Notes under the pieces: generated by a model
What the model was told of the DNA's origin: nothing
The model's input: the letters and a program-made list of their open reading frames with translations, nothing else
Databases searched by the model: none
Shown: positions 6,552 to 13,082 of the stretch, one piece after another
Layout: each line of letters begins with the position of its first letter
Numbering within the stretch: position 1 is the stretch's first letter
Made by a program: the position numbers and the translations under genes
NCBI GenBank assembly: GCA_013811715.1
Contig: JACCUS010000103.1
Location: forward strand, 1-13,310
Reading direction: 5' to 3'
Origin: Nocardioidaceae bacterium
Lineage (GTDB): Bacteria > Actinomycetota > Actinomycetes > Propionibacteriales > Nocardioidaceae
Length of the DNA stretch: 13,310 bases

Positions 6552-7265
6552 TCACCACGGCACAGCGCCGGTGCGGTCGGTGAACGCTCCTGTCGGCCCG
6601 TCGGGCGCGACCATCGCCATGGCGACGATGGCGTCGGTCCCCTCCCGCACCGTTTGGAGACCGCTGTGATCGTTGAGGTCGGTGGCGGTGTAACCCGGGT
6701 CGACGGCGTTGACGCGGTACGCCGGCAAGGCCTTGGCGTACTGACTCGTGATCATGTTGAGTGCCGACTTCGATGGCGGGTAGCCGACGGAGACGATCGT
6801 GCTCTCTATGCGGTCCGGGTCGGTCGTGACGGCGAGCGAACCCATGCCGCTGGACACCATCACGATGCGGGGAGACTGCGACTTGTCGAGCAAGGGCAAG
6901 AACGCGTGCGTGACCGTGACCGGGCCGAACACATTGGTCTCAAAGCCCTCCCGCATGTCCTCACCACTGATGTCGCGAGGTGAGAGCCGCGATCCGATAA
7001 CGCCGGCGTTGTTGACGAGCACGTCGAGCCGGCCGAACTCCGCAGCTACGTGGTCGGCGGCAGCATCGACCGACTCCCGTGAGGTGACGTCGATCTGCAC
7101 GCACCTCACGTCTGCGTCGGCCGCAGAAAGCTCTGCGGCTGCCTGAGCCCCCCGCCCAGGGTCACGCGCACCGAGCAGCACTGTCCAGCCTTCGTCGGCG
7201 AGCCGCCGTGCCGCCTCGTGGCCGAGTCCCTTGTTGGCTCCGGTGATCAGAGCAATCGTGTTCAT
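6552..7265 (-). CDS. Short-chain dehydrogenase/reductase (SDR)
   Basis: Classical NAD(P)-dependent SDR of 237 aa. The cofactor motif is TGANKGLG at 8-15, NNAG is at 85-88, the conserved Asn is at 111, and the catalytic Ser (138/139), Tyr162 and Lys166 (YPPSK) are in order. An Arg at position 35 after the second strand (LGARD) is compatible with NADPH preference, which is inference. The C-terminus AFTDRTGAVPW is common in small carbonyl-reductase-like SDRs, but the substrate is unknown. The start is ATG at 7265-7263. The stop lies 28 bases from the stop of the convergent propeller gene, with no obvious terminator between. The gene diverges from a MmyB-type regulator 112 bases away, an arrangement in which such a regulator commonly controls the neighbouring oxidoreductase. 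Confidence 0.9.
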   Translation of the reverse strand: MNTIALITGANKGLGHEAARRLADEGWTVLLGARDPGRGAQAAAELSAADADVRCVQIDVTSRESVDAAADHVAAEFGRLDVLVNNAGVIGSRLSPRDISGEDMREGFETNVFGPVTVTHAFLPLLDKSQSPRIVMVSSGMGSLAVTTDPDRIESTIVSVGYPPSKSALNMITSQYAKALPAYRVNAVDPGYTATDLNDHSGLQTVREGTDAIVAMAMVAPDGPTGAFTDRTGAVPW

Positions 7266-7377
7266 GGATCTAGCCTGTGCTCTCTCGGCTGCGGTAGCCA
7301 GGACCGCTGCAACCGGGGACCGCCAGTCCCTCCCAGATCACAGCGGCACCTGACCGAGGGTGAGGCATGCTGGACCC
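7266..7377. promoter_or_regulatory. Divergent control region of the SDR and MmyB-type regulator
   Basis: This 112-base region between divergent starts must hold both promoters. GGACCGC occurs twice in direct orientation (7301-7307 and 7317-7323), 16 bases start to start, a possible pair of operator half-sites about 1.5 helical turns apart. A GCATGC palindrome (7365-7370) precedes the regulator start. I cannot name convincing -35/-10 pairs for either gene. Confidence 0.35.
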
Positions 7378-8229
7378 GTGGACAAGGTCGAGCTCGGCGG
7401 GGTGCTGTCTCGGTGGCGTGGCAGGCTCCAACCCAGTGACGTGGGTCTGCCAGCCGGCACCCGGCGCCGTACCCGTGGTCTTCGTCGCGAAGAGGTCGCA
7501 CAGCTGGCCGGCATCTCCGTCGACTACCTCAATCGGCTCGAGCAGGCGCGAGGACCGCACCCATCGGACTCGGTCCTGGGTTCGCTGGCCCGGGCGTTGC
7601 GTCTCTCCGAGGGTGAACGTGAGTACCTGTTCCGCGTCGCTGGCGCGGCGCCACCGCTCCCCACGATGATTCCGAGCGCTGTCCGGCCGAGCACCCAGCG
7701 GTTGCTCGATCGATTCCAGGACCTGCCCGCCCTGCTGCTCGACGCCAAGAGCAGCATCTTGGCCTGGAACCAGATCGCGGCTGCTCTGCTCGGCGACTTC
7801 TCCTCGTTTCCGCCCCAACACCGCAACGTCTATTGGATGCGCTTCGTGGGTGGGGAGGGACGGGTCGTGGCGACCCCCGAGGAGGCCGACGAGGCCGACG
7901 TGTTCATGGTGGGTGAGCTGCGTACGACGATGGGACGATACCCGGACGACCCCTCACTCGCCCAACTGGCCGCGGAGCTGTGTCGCGAGAGCCAACGTTT
8001 CGCCGAGCTCTGGGAAAGGCGGATGCCCGGCGACCGGGTCCGGTCACGGACCAAGCGGATCGCTCACCCGCAGTTGGGGATCCTCGAGCTGGATTGCGAC
8101 GTGTTGCTCGTGCCCGACCTCGATCAGGAATTGATCGTCTACTCCGCGGCGCCGAACACCCGCGAGGCCGACGCGCTGCGGCTTCTTCGGGTCATCGGCA
8201 CGCAGAGGTTGGTCCCCGAGCCGGGCTGA
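7378..8229 (+). CDS. XRE-family transcriptional regulator with MmyB-like ligand-binding domain
   Basis: Predicted DNA-binding regulator of 283 aa. Residues about 34-62 form the helix-turn-helix, in the family-typical form GLRREEVAQLAGISVDYLNR. A leading VGLPAGTRRRTRGLR segment is characteristic of the large actinobacterial group with an N-terminal HTH and a C-terminal PAS-like MmyB domain. The C-terminal half (about 105-270) contains DAKSSILAWNQIAAALLGDF and, later, the segment with HPQLGILELDCDVLLVPD, as in that domain, which is thought to bind small ligands (fatty acids in one structural study of the family, by memory). The start is uncertain: the GTG at 7378 gives a family-like N-terminus, while the GTG at 7360 would add six residues. 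It probably regulates the divergent SDR and itself. Confidence 0.88.
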   Translation: MDKVELGGVLSRWRGRLQPSDVGLPAGTRRRTRGLRREEVAQLAGISVDYLNRLEQARGPHPSDSVLGSLARALRLSEGEREYLFRVAGAAPPLPTMIPSAVRPSTQRLLDRFQDLPALLLDAKSSILAWNQIAAALLGDFSSFPPQHRNVYWMRFVGGEGRVVATPEEADEADVFMVGELRTTMGRYPDDPSLAQLAAELCRESQRFAELWERRMPGDRVRSRTKRIAHPQLGILELDCDVLLVPDLDQELIVYSAAPNTREADALRLLRVIGTQRLVPEPG

Positions 8230-8417
8230 GTCCAGCCGGTGGCTGAGTCGCCGTATCGGTGCCTGTCAAGCGCAAGGCCACTGGCGGCTGCGCGGTGCTC
8301 GCCGACGAGGTCGTGATGCGGCGGAGTCGGTTTGGTTGCCTCAGCCAAGATTCTCTTGACGCCGGCCCAACCGAACCGTCGGTTGCGGGCGTAGTCAAGC
8401 GTGAACGAAGGAGACTG
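8230..8417 (+). promoter_or_regulatory. Leader region of the sigma gene with nested dyads
   Basis: In these 188 bases upstream of the sigma gene, CTTGAC (8355-8360) and GTCAAG (8394-8399) enclose a perfect CAACCGA-ACCG-TCGGTTG dyad (8368-8385), with GCC/GGC pairs between them. The whole can fold as a 45-base hairpin ending 8 bases before the ribosome binding site. GTCAAGCG is also repeated directly at 8265-8272 and 8394-8401. TTGACG at 8356-8361 could serve as a -35, but no good -10 lies 17 bases on. The usual ECF GGAAC/CGTC pair is not evident at proper spacing. Confidence 0.45.
8408..8413 (+). promoter_or_regulatory. Ribosome binding site fixing the sigma-factor start
   Basis: AAGGAG lies 4 bases before the GTG at 8418. 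It favours this start over the open frame reaching a GTG at 8259, whose extra 53 residues look like translated intergenic DNA. Confidence 0.7.
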
Positions 8418-8924
8418 GTGACGGGCACGTGGGCTGAGCACGACAAGACTGGCCGGTCAGTGGAGTTCGCTGAGTGGGTGGAGCCGCATCTTCCAGTGAT
8501 GCGGCGCGTGGCTGCGCTTCGCGCCGTCGGGTTCGACCCTGACGACATCGTCCAAGAGGCCCTGCTGAACGCATGGAGGAAGCGCGCGACGTACGCGAAA
8601 GACAGGGGAACGGTCCGCACGTGGTTGCTCGCTCTCACGGCAGACCAGGCGCGTCGAGCTCGCACCCGTCAGAGTCGACCTGAGCACCTCGGTGTCTGGG
8701 AGTCGCCGGCTGTCACGGCCGACGCGGAAGCCGACATCGACCTGCGGCGTGCCGTGGCGGCGCTTCCCGCCCGGCAACGAGAAGCCGTCTCGTTGTACTA
8801 CTACGTGGATCTGTCGATCCAGGACGCGTCGGAGCTCATGCGCTGCGCCCCCGGCACGGTGAAGTCCACGTTGGCCGATGCGAGGCGGAACCTCGCGGAA
8901 CGACTAGGAGACGCCAGTGACTGA
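8418..8924 (+). CDS. ECF-type RNA polymerase sigma factor
   Basis: Two-domain sigma factor of 168 aa. Region 2 spans about 17-82, with the core-binding DDIVQEALLNAWR at 42-54 and the -10 recognition part GTVRTWLLALTADQARRAR after it. A short linker leads to region 4 (about 107-162), with ALPARQREAVSLYYYVDLSI and the helix-turn-helix around ASELMRCAPGTVKSTLADAR. No extra C-terminal domain is present. Its stop overlaps the next gene by 8 bases, so the two are translated together and are probably functional partners. A complex set of inverted repeats precedes it. In ECF systems the sigma commonly activates its own operon and is held by a partner encoded directly downstream; here that is inference. 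The inducing signal cannot be read from the sequence. Confidence 0.88.
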   Translation: MTGTWAEHDKTGRSVEFAEWVEPHLPVMRRVAALRAVGFDPDDIVQEALLNAWRKRATYAKDRGTVRTWLLALTADQARRARTRQSRPEHLGVWESPAVTADAEADIDLRRAVAALPARQREAVSLYYYVDLSIQDASELMRCAPGTVKSTLADARRNLAERLGDASD

Positions 8925-9528
8925 CATCGAAGACCGGCTCCGTGCCGACGGCACCGCGTGGCGAGAGGAGATCAAGGGAGACCCCGATCCACTACCCCTG
9001 CGGGAGACCGGTCGACGGGCGGGGGGGGTGCGGCGACGCAGGCTCGTGCCGCTGGCTGCTGCGGCCGCGGTGATCGGCGTGGTCGTCGGCACAGGCGTGA
9101 TCTTGAATGCGTACCAGGGCAGCCAGCCGAGTGCCGGGCCCGCACCTCAGCCCGGGACCGGCCCGACCACCGCCCCCGCGAGCTCCGCCCGGATCGTGGT
9201 CGTGACGGCACCTGGCTATCCAAGCCAAGAGTCGCTACCGGCGAAGGTGCAGGTCGGGTCGCGCCGGGTGGAGACCGCGCTTCGCTGTGGTGGCGAGGGG
9301 CGCATGAATCTGGACTGGGACTCCAGAGGCTGGGCGACGCTCAGGCGAGTCACGCGTGCGCTGCGGCCCATGCCGCCGGGGACCGACGACGTCATCACCG
9401 TGCGCTTGTCAAAGCAGGACGCCGTCGCCCTGGCCTTCGGGGGAGACGGAACCCTATCCGAGCAGACGACGATACGGTCCTTCAGCGGCGCGTGGTTCCC
9501 ACAGACGAGCACGTCCTGCGCCGAGTGA
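8917..9528 (+). CDS. Single-pass membrane protein, putative anti-sigma or sigma-partner
   Basis: Protein of 203 aa, 8-base overlap with the sigma gene, GTG start with AGGAG at 8906-8910. About 42 N-terminal residues are charged and probably cytoplasmic (VTDIEDRLRADGTAWREEIK...), ending in an Arg-rich stretch. A transmembrane helix follows at about 43-63 (LVPLAAAAAVIGVVVGTGVI), then a Pro/Gly/Ala/Ser/Thr linker at about 68-91 and an extracytoplasmic domain to the end with two cysteines (124 and 201). This layout fits a membrane-bound anti-sigma factor. However, the short N-terminus lacks the HxxxCxxC zinc anti-sigma motif, so it is either a different class or a sensor of another kind. A run of eight G at 9021-9028 lies before the membrane helix. 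I do not recognise the outer domain. Confidence 0.75.
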   Translation: MTDIEDRLRADGTAWREEIKGDPDPLPLRETGRRAGGVRRRRLVPLAAAAAVIGVVVGTGVILNAYQGSQPSAGPAPQPGTGPTTAPASSARIVVVTAPGYPSQESLPAKVQVGSRRVETALRCGGEGRMNLDWDSRGWATLRRVTRALRPMPPGTDDVITVRLSKQDAVALAFGGDGTLSEQTTIRSFSGAWFPQTSTSCAE

Positions 9529-9535
9529 GGGGTCA

Positions 9536-10366
9536 TCATCGCGTCGAAGTCGTCGACGCGCGTTGGCGGAGGGCTTCGTAGATGACGATGGCCGCCGACG
9601 TGGCGACGTTGAGCGAGTTGGAGCGCCCGAACATCGGCAGCCTGGCGGCGTGGTCGGTCAGCTCGAGCCACGCTGCGCTGACCCCCGCATGCTCGGCGCC
9701 GACAACCACGGCGGTGCCGCAGGTCAAGTCGAGATCGGTGACAAGGGCGTCGGCTCCCGGGCTGGCCACCACGATCTGGATGTGCCTCTCCCGCAGCCAA
9801 GCCGCGACTTCGGTCGATGAGGCAGCTGCGACGGGTAGCGCGAAGACGGTGCCTTTGCTGGCCCGGATCACGTTGGGGTTGCCCCAGTCCGCTAGCGGAG
9901 ACGCAGCGATGACGGCGTCCACGCCGGCCGCCTCCGCCGTTCGCAGCATGGCCCCGAGGTTGCCGGGCTTCTCGATCGACTCACACACCAAGATCAGCGG
10001 ATCAGGGCCGACCGCTAGCTCCGAGACTGCGCGCCCCGGTGTGGGAACGGCCGCAAGCCAGCCGTCGGGGGACTCGCGGTACGACGCCTTCTCGAACGCC
10101 GCCTTGCCGAGCTCGACCACCTCAATGCCTCCTGCGGCCACCCGCTCCACTGTCGATAGGCGGGTGTCGTCGGCCACCAGATCCGGGCAGAAGTAGAGGG
10201 CCAGCGGTCTCACCCCGGCATCGAGGGCGAGCGTCAGCTCCTCGAAGCCTTCGACGACCGTGACACCCTCCGCATCGCGGGCACGACGCTTGCGCAGCCC
10301 GACCAGCCACTTGACTCGTGGATTCGCCGGGCTGGTGATCACGGGCTGAGCGTCGTACGCGTTCAC
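9536..10366 (-). CDS. SpoU/TrmH-family RNA 2'-O-methyltransferase
   Basis: SAM-dependent ribose methyltransferase of the SPOUT class, probably acting on 23S rRNA or tRNA, 276 aa. The N-terminal substrate-binding part begins ITSPANPRVKWLVGLRKR. The three SpoU motifs are clear: IEKPGNLGAMLRTAEAAG at 131-148 with the conserved Asn136 and Arg142, VVGAEHAGVS at 221-230, and LPMFGRSNSLNVATSAAIVI at 243-262, which forms the knot that binds SAM. Target specificity cannot be told. Several in-frame GTG codons exist (10375, 10372, 10366, and one at residue 9). I chose 10366 because it lies 7 bases after a -10-like GATAGT with no Shine-Dalgarno site, implying a leaderless mRNA. The open frame continues far upstream only as a shadow of the + strand genes. 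It diverges from the histidine phosphatase gene. Confidence 0.92.
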   Translation of the reverse strand: MNAYDAQPVITSPANPRVKWLVGLRKRRARDAEGVTVVEGFEELTLALDAGVRPLALYFCPDLVADDTRLSTVERVAAGGIEVVELGKAAFEKASYRESPDGWLAAVPTPGRAVSELAVGPDPLILVCESIEKPGNLGAMLRTAEAAGVDAVIAASPLADWGNPNVIRASKGTVFALPVAAASSTEVAAWLRERHIQIVVASPGADALVTDLDLTCGTAVVVGAEHAGVSAAWLELTDHAARLPMFGRSNSLNVATSAAIVIYEALRQRASTTSTR

Positions 10367-10373
10367 GCGCACC

Positions 10374-10403
10374 ACTATCGCGTACGCCGGCAGGTAGTGT
10401 CGC
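10374..10403 (-). promoter_or_regulatory. Promoter of the SpoU methyltransferase (leaderless)
   Basis: Read on the minus strand, GCGACA (10403-10398) and GATAGT (10379-10374) are 18 bases apart and resemble a -35/-10 pair. The GTG at 10366 starts 7 bases after the -10. The -35 overlaps the -10 of the opposite gene. Confidence 0.45.
10395..10400 (+). promoter_or_regulatory. -10 element of the histidine phosphatase gene (leaderless)
   Basis: TAGTGT fits the TANNNT -10 pattern and stands 6 bases before the GTG at 10407, with no Shine-Dalgarno sequence. This is the spacing typical of leaderless actinobacterial genes. No good -35 is seen; the expected place overlaps the -10 of the opposite promoter. 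Confidence 0.5.
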
Positions 10404-10406
10404 CGC

Positions 10407-10991
10407 GTGATCCTGCATCTGGTCCGCCATGGGAAGCCGGTCATCGACCAGGCCCGGCCGGCCGACACCTGGCCCCTCGCGCCGGAAGCCGCGGCGGACG
10501 TGCTGCGGCTGCGCGACGCAGGGGTGCTGCCCACCCGCGGCAGGTGGTTCAGCTCAAGAGAGCCCAAGGCTCTCGACACCGCCCGGCTTCTCACCGCCGA
10601 GCACGTCGAGGTCGTCGACGACCTGGGGGAGCAGCGTCGTACGGCGCGCTGGTTCGACGGCGCTGTCGAGTTCCGGGCCGTGGTGCATCGCGCCCACGCC
10701 CGACCCGATGCCGAGGTCGTGCCCGGTTGGGAGCCGCTGACGCGGACAAGGAGGCGAGTCACCGCCGCGGCCGACACCATCTGTTTCGAGGCGAACGGCG
10801 TTGACGTCGTGATGGCCGGCCACGGCACGGCCTGGACCCTGCTGGTCGCCGAGCTCACGGATGCCGAGCCCGACCTGCACGCATGGGCGGCGATGACGAT
10901 GCCGGACCACTGTGCGGTCGAAGTGGTGGCAAGGCGGATCACCTCCCCGTGGGGCATCTGGCGGAACTCGGCGCAGCCCACGTCTTTGTGA
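10407..10991 (+). CDS. Histidine phosphatase superfamily protein (branch 1-like)
   Basis: Small cytoplasmic phosphatase of the phosphoglycerate-mutase-like fold, 194 aa. The N-terminal LVRHGKP (5-11) gives the phospho-accepting His8 with Arg7. The second conserved His is His139 in MAGHGTA. In the segment SSREPKALDTA (49-59), where many relatives have an Arg before Ala (SSPxxRAxxTA), this protein has Lys54; an EPKA form occurs in a subgroup of the family, so activity is still plausible. Glu88 is a candidate general acid. The substrate is unknown. The GTG start follows a -10 element by 6 bases, so the mRNA is probably leaderless. The gene diverges from the SpoU methyltransferase, with 40 bases between the starts, and ends 38 bases before the rlmN start. 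Confidence 0.88.
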   Translation: MILHLVRHGKPVIDQARPADTWPLAPEAAADVLRLRDAGVLPTRGRWFSSREPKALDTARLLTAEHVEVVDDLGEQRRTARWFDGAVEFRAVVHRAHARPDAEVVPGWEPLTRTRRRVTAAADTICFEANGVDVVMAGHGTAWTLLVAELTDAEPDLHAWAAMTMPDHCAVEVVARRITSPWGIWRNSAQPTSL

Positions 10992-11013
10992 TTGGGCGCC
11001 TCCACGTCGGCAT

Positions 11014-11019
11014 GGGAGA
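11014..11019 (+). promoter_or_regulatory. Ribosome binding site fixing the rlmN start
   Basis: GGGAGA is 10 bases before the ATG at 11030. An in-frame ATG at 11012 overlaps this site, and the open frame reaches back into the phosphatase gene, so 11030 is the best start. Confidence 0.6.
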
Positions 11020-11029
11020 ATCGAGCACC

Positions 11030-12163
11030 ATGTCCGACCCCGCATCCGCCACGTCCCTTCCGCTCGTCTTCGACGAGCCCCGCAAGGCCAAGAAACCGCC
11101 GCGGCACCTCGCCGACCTCACCGCGGCCGAGCGCAAGCACGCCGTCGAGCGGGCCGGACTTCCGGGATTTCGGGCCAGCCAGGTCTCCCACCACTACTTC
11201 TCCCGACTCGTCGACGATCCAGCCGAGATGACCGACCTTCCCGCCGACCTCCGGCAGCCCCTCGCCGAGGCGCTGCTGCCCGAGCTGATCACGCCGATGC
11301 ACACGCTCACCGCCGACGGAGGCACCACCCGCAAGACGCTGTGGAGGCTGCACGACGGCGCGCTGGTGGAGTCGGTGCTGATGCGCTACCCCGGCCGGGT
11401 GACCATGTGCGTCTCGTCGCAGGCCGGGTGCGGGATGGCGTGCCCCTTCTGCGCCACCGGCCAGGGTGGGCTGCAGCGCAACATGAGCACCGCCGAGATC
11501 GTCGAGCAGGTCCTTGCCGGTGCGCGGTCGCTGGCCCGCGACGAGGTGCCGGGCGGCGGCGGTCGGGTCTCCAACGTCGTCTTCATGGGCATGGGGGAGC
11601 CGATGGCCAACTACACCGCGGTGATCGACTCTGTACGCCGGATGACCGACCCCACTCCTGACGGCCTGGGCATGTCGGCGCGCGGCGTCACCGTCTCCAC
11701 CGTCGGCCTCGTGCCCCGCATGCGGCAGCTCGCCGACGAGGGCATCCCCGTCACCCTCGCGCTCTCCCTCCATGCCCCCGACGACGAGCTGCGCAACGAG
11801 CTCGTGCCGATCAACACCCGCTGGAGCGTCCACGAGGCGGTCGCCGCGGCGTGGAACTACGCCCGCGTCACCAGGCGCCGCGTCTCGATCGAGTACCCGA
11901 TGATCAAGCACATCAACGACCAGGGCTGGCGCGCCGACCTGCTGGGCGAGGTGCTGACGTCGTACGGCGACTGGGGCTGGGTGCACGTCAACCTGATCCC
12001 GCTCAACCCCACTCCGGGCTCGAAGTGGACCGCCTCGCGTCGCGAGGACGAGCGGGAGTTCGTGCGTCGTCTGGAGGCCAAGGGCGTGCCCACGACCGTC
12101 CGTGACACCAGAGGACGCGAGATAGACGGCGCCTGCGGCCAGCTCTCCGCCACCGGCGCCTGA
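11030..12163 (+). CDS. rlmN: Dual-specificity 23S rRNA/tRNA adenine-C2 methyltransferase
   Basis: Radical-SAM enzyme that methylates C2 of A2503 in 23S rRNA and A37 in some tRNAs (E. coli numbering). The protein is 377 aa, of normal length. The N-terminal helical domain (about 20-90) includes GLPGFRASQV. The 4Fe-4S cluster motif CxxxCxxC is at Cys134, Cys138 and Cys141 within QAGCGMACPFCATGQGG. SAM-binding motifs include MGMGEPMANY at 186-195. The C-terminal acceptor cysteine that carries the methyl group is Cys369 in REIDGACGQL, and the neighbouring Cys127 is also present. This distinguishes it from a degraded copy; an RlmN assignment over Cfr rests on context and overall sequence. In many actinobacteria rlmN lies close to cdsA; here about 6.7 kb separates them. 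Confidence 0.95.
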   Translation: MSDPASATSLPLVFDEPRKAKKPPRHLADLTAAERKHAVERAGLPGFRASQVSHHYFSRLVDDPAEMTDLPADLRQPLAEALLPELITPMHTLTADGGTTRKTLWRLHDGALVESVLMRYPGRVTMCVSSQAGCGMACPFCATGQGGLQRNMSTAEIVEQVLAGARSLARDEVPGGGGRVSNVVFMGMGEPMANYTAVIDSVRRMTDPTPDGLGMSARGVTVSTVGLVPRMRQLADEGIPVTLALSLHAPDDELRNELVPINTRWSVHEAVAAAWNYARVTRRRVSIEYPMIKHINDQGWRADLLGEVLTSYGDWGWVHVNLIPLNPTPGSKWTASRREDEREFVRRLEAKGVPTTVRDTRGREIDGACGQLSATGA

Positions 12164-12171
12164 GTCGACAC

Positions 12172-13011
12172 GTGACGGCGCCAACAACACTGCCACCGTC
12201 ATCGCCGCCGAGGCTGGTCGCCACCGATCTGGACGGCACCCTACTGCGCAGCGATGGATCGGCGTCGGCACGCACCGTGCGGGCGATTCAGGGGATCCAG
12301 CAGGCTGGCGTCGAGGTCGTGGTCGCGACCGCTCGACCGCCTCGCTGGATGCACGACCTGGTCGAGGTCGTCGGCGACCACGGAGTGGCGATCTGTTCCA
12401 ACGGCGCCTTCGTGTACGACGTGGTCAACCGCCGGGTGCTGTCGGAGCAGACTCTGGTCGAAGAGGTTCTCATCGAGCTCGTCTCGAGACTGCGCGAAGC
12501 CATCCCGGGCATCGGGTTCGCCGTCGAGAGCAGCGCCGGCTACGGCCGCGAGCCGGCGTACGTCGACCTGCTTCGCACCCCGGCCAACGCACCGGTCGCC
12601 GACATCGAGGACCTGCTTGACCCGCTGCCCGGCAAGCTGCTGGCCAGAGCGCCCGAGCTGGAGCCGAGGGAGTTCCTCCACCGGGTCGTCGACGTGGTCG
12701 GTGAGCAGGCGATCGTGCACATCTCTGGCACCGGCGGACTGGCGGAGATCAGCGCCGCGGGCGTCACGAAGGCCGCCAGTCTGGTCGAGTGGTGTGCCCG
12801 CCTCGGCATCGCCGCTTCCGACGTCTGGGCGTTCGGGGACATGCCCAACGACGTGCCGATGCTCGACTGGGCGGGGGTGTCGTTCGCCGTGGCGAACGCC
12901 CACCCCGAGGCGGTCGCGGCGGCGACGTACAGGTGCGCGAGCAACGACGAGGACGGCGTTGCGCGGGTGCTTGAGCATCTGGTGGCCGGCGAGACGACGC
13001 TGAAGGCGTGA
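12172..13011 (+). CDS. HAD-superfamily phosphatase, Cof type
   Basis: Predicted small-molecule phosphatase of the HAD superfamily with a C2-type cap, 279 aa. Motif I is DLDGTLL, with nucleophile Asp19 and acid/base Asp21. Motif II is Thr53 in VATARP, with Lys200 (GVTKAASL) and motif IV GDMPNDVPML (222-231) providing the Mg-binding acids. Between motifs II and III lies the cap (about 85-190), whose sequence would set specificity but is not recognisable here. Substrates of relatives include sugar phosphates, phosphorylated cofactors and nucleotides. It starts with GTG 8 bases after the rlmN stop, without a strong ribosome binding site, so translation is probably coupled. Its stop overlaps the GTG of a short DCC-like frame in a GTGA junction. 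Confidence 0.92.
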   Translation: MTAPTTLPPSSPPRLVATDLDGTLLRSDGSASARTVRAIQGIQQAGVEVVVATARPPRWMHDLVEVVGDHGVAICSNGAFVYDVVNRRVLSEQTLVEEVLIELVSRLREAIPGIGFAVESSAGYGREPAYVDLLRTPANAPVADIEDLLDPLPGKLLARAPELEPREFLHRVVDVVGEQAIVHISGTGGLAEISAAGVTKAASLVEWCARLGIAASDVWAFGDMPNDVPMLDWAGVSFAVANAHPEAVAAATYRCASNDEDGVARVLEHLVAGETTLKA

Positions 13012-13082
13012 CAAGCACCTTCCTGTACGACGGCGACTGCTCTTTCTGTGACCCGACGGCCCGGTTCGTCAGCAGCAAGTAG
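13008..13082 (+). pseudogene. Truncated DCC-family (DUF393) thiol oxidoreductase, 24 codons
   Basis: A GTG overlapping the HAD stop (GTGA) opens a 24-residue frame ending in TAG. It reads VTSTFLYDGDCSFC at the start, a close match to the N-terminus of DCC-family proteins (pattern LxYDGDCxFC), which are normally over 100 aa with a thioredoxin-like CxxC. Cys11 and Cys14 are present, but the rest of the domain is absent: beyond residue 20 or so the sequence is already the 3' end of the opposite-strand ArsI gene, with which it overlaps by 14 bases. No continuation is seen in the other + frames. The simplest view is a gene cut off by a recombination that brought in the ars segment. A genuine redox microprotein is possible but less likely. 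Confidence 0.65.

Noticed and set aside
8371..8396. A classical ECF promoter (GGAAC and CGTC type) upstream of the sigma gene
   Set aside because: A GAACCG and a CGTAGTC are present, but the gap between them is too short for ECF recognition and the first base of the -35 motif is missing.
8259..8417. N-terminal extension of the sigma factor by 53 residues
   Set aside because: The extension reads through the nested inverted repeats, lacks its own ribosome binding site, and precedes a good AAGGAG before 8418.
10367..12271. Continuation of the SpoU methyltransferase frame far upstream on the minus strand, making a 911-codon frame
   Set aside because: The upstream part is antisense to the phosphatase, rlmN and the start of the HAD gene, with no domain resemblance. 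The family N-terminus begins near 10366, where promoter-like sequence lies.
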